A stretch of DNA of 64,000 bases from Elusimicrobiota bacterium (lineage in GTDB: Bacteria; Elusimicrobiota; Elusimicrobia; UBA1565), in assembly GCA_003450735.1 (NCBI GenBank), contig DMEZ01000044.1, forward strand, positions 50,700 through 114,699, in the 5' to 3' direction. The position numbers were made by a program, and so were the translations under genes. Under the pieces are notes generated by a model. The model was given only the letters and a program-made list of their open reading frames with translations. It made no database searches and was not told the DNA's origin. This document shows positions 63,291 through 64,000 of the stretch, one piece after another; position 1 is the first letter of the stretch; every line of letters begins with the position of its first letter.

Positions 63291-63811
63291 GGATTGGTCT
63301 TCGTCCTCCAGGCGGGCGGGGGCTTGGGCGCCGCGCGGAAGACGAGCGCCCAGAGCCGGAGCGAACGCCTTGAGAGGAGGCGGACCCCATCCTCCTCTAT
63401 GAAGCGGACGACGTCCTCGCGGCGGAAGCGCTTGAGCAGCCAGCGGACGTCCGCCTCGCCTCCGCGCTCGAGGACCCTGGATAGGATCAGCGTCCTGTCC
63501 CGCCCCGCGTTGAGCTTCGAGACCTCGTATTCCGGGAAGAAGCGCTGGAGCCGGGCCGGGACCGGCTGGGCCATGGCCGGTGCGCGGGCCAGACGCTCGA
63601 CGCTGTCGAGGTCCAAGAGCCGCTCGCCGAACGCCTTCCCATGGGAGGGCAGCGCTCCCGAGCGCACGAGACGGTAGACCTGCCGCCGGCTCAGCGAGAG
63701 CGTCCGGGAGGCGTCGGAGACGGTGCAGACCGCGCGAGGCGGGGCATCCGGGGGGGCCGAAAGCAGCCATTTGCCCGACGCCGTGCGGGCGAGCAGACAT
63801 TGATATTTCAT
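63269..63811 (-). CDS. HTH antitoxin-like protein with DUF6922-type domain
   Basis: 180 residues. A helix-turn-helix of MerR/excisionase style covers about 30-75 (TLSLSRRQVYRLVRSGALPS, then LLDLDSVERLA). The C-terminal part (about 90-165, FFPEYEVSKL...ILSRVLERGG...ADVRWLLKRF) matches the DUF6922-like domain found next to AbiEii toxins. The ATG overlaps a palindromic operator and lies about 7 nt from the -10 box, so the message may be almost leaderless. Autorepression is the natural model. Confidence 0.8.
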   Translation of the reverse strand: MKYQCLLARTASGKWLLSAPPDAPPRAVCTVSDASRTLSLSRRQVYRLVRSGALPSHGKAFGERLLDLDSVERLARAPAMAQPVPARLQRFFPEYEVSKLNAGRDRTLILSRVLERGGEADVRWLLKRFRREDVVRFIEEDGVRLLSRRSLRLWALVFRAAPKPPPAWRTKTNPWLDAGN

Positions 63812-63847
63812 GTCCTATATTATGACATGAAATAATGCATCTGTCAA
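63806..63847 (-). promoter_or_regulatory. Promoter and palindromic operator of the toxin-antitoxin operon
   Basis: Minus strand: -35 TTGACA (63842-63847), a 17-nt spacer, and -10 CATAAT (63819-63824). A perfect 9-bp inverted repeat, TTTCATGTC (63806-63814)/GACATGAAA (63824-63832) with a 9-nt gap, spans the -10 box and the ATG. A bound repressor would block transcription. Confidence 0.8.
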
Positions 63848-63957
63848 TGATAGGTCCTTCGGGCGTCGGTCCTGAGCACCCCCGCCCAGCCACGGTTGGG
63901 CCGTTTACCAAGCCTCCATTGGGCCCTCCGACCCGAACGCCTGGAGGATTATCTCCT

Positions 63958-63963
63958 TATAAT
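63958..63963 (+). promoter_or_regulatory. Consensus -10 box for the gene at the right edge
   Basis: TATAAT lies 27 nt before the ATG at 63990. A matching -35 is not clear. The stretch 63848-63957 holds nothing I recognise. Confidence 0.45.
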
Positions 63964-63989
63964 ATCGACAGAAGCACTGGAGAAACCCT

Positions 63990-64000
63990 ATGAAGACCCT
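63990..64000 (+). CDS. Start of a gene truncated by the window end
   Basis: ATG with GGAG 7 nt upstream and a -10 box in front; only MKT and part of the next codons are visible. The function cannot be judged. Confidence 0.45.

Overview
The window is GC-rich bacterial DNA with an envelope-centred, didermic gene set: exported fibronectin/kelch/beta-helix giants with a T9SS-like C-terminal sorting domain, a PorV-like barrel, FecR-domain proteins, a SurA-like chaperone, an outer-membrane barrel, a MotA/MotB-type motor and exported TldD-like proteins. Elusimicrobiota or a related deep-branching diderm phylum fits best. This is inferred from gene content and style; the window has no rRNA or marker gene to prove it.

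Layout. 1-3297 is the 3' end of one giant surface-protein gene. 3390-6089 (+) holds a FecR protein, a TPR lipoprotein and a sensor histidine kinase. 6090-6244 is a long imperfect palindrome between convergent genes. 6245-7299 (-) holds two response regulators; the DNA-binding one has a degenerate receiver with Glu at the phospho-acceptor site. 7374-9220 (+) encodes a PorV/PorQ-like barrel and a SurA-like chaperone. 9588-45989 is one uninterrupted 12,133-codon reading frame. 46019-51258 (+) holds a PrcB-like protein, a second FecR protein, a beta-barrel and a small membrane protein. 51218-56539 (-) is a six-gene operon with MotA, two MotB-like proteins and a FliF-FliG fusion, but no other flagellar gene. 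56617-58683 (+) is an M48 membrane protease. 58684-63811 (-) runs from an AbiEii-like toxin-antitoxin pair through an exported TldD/TldE-like pair to folB.

The most unusual structure is a pair of ~330-350 bp minus-strand RNA cassettes, one just upstream of the giant gene (9224-9571) and one inside its 5' coding region (10144-10471). Each carries a 48-nt near-identical leader, a tRNA-like gene with anticodon GUC, a hairpin with a 15-nt loop, and a separate promoter driving a ~55-60 nt RNA that ends at an intrinsic terminator. The 5' end of that short RNA is complementary over 12-13 nt to the anticodon arm of the tRNA of the same cassette. The two tRNAs have different anticodon-stem sequences, and the antisense RNAs differ to match. 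The second tRNA also carries two tandem 33-nt hairpins in its T-loop. I know of no described element with this design.

Functionally, the giant proteins, the PorV-like and SurA-like proteins, the FecR proteins and the barrel look like a surface-display or adhesion apparatus. The Mot/FliF-FliG operon looks like a stripped-down ion-driven motor, possibly for gliding or envelope energisation. Domain and family names come from reading motifs by eye; no database search was run.
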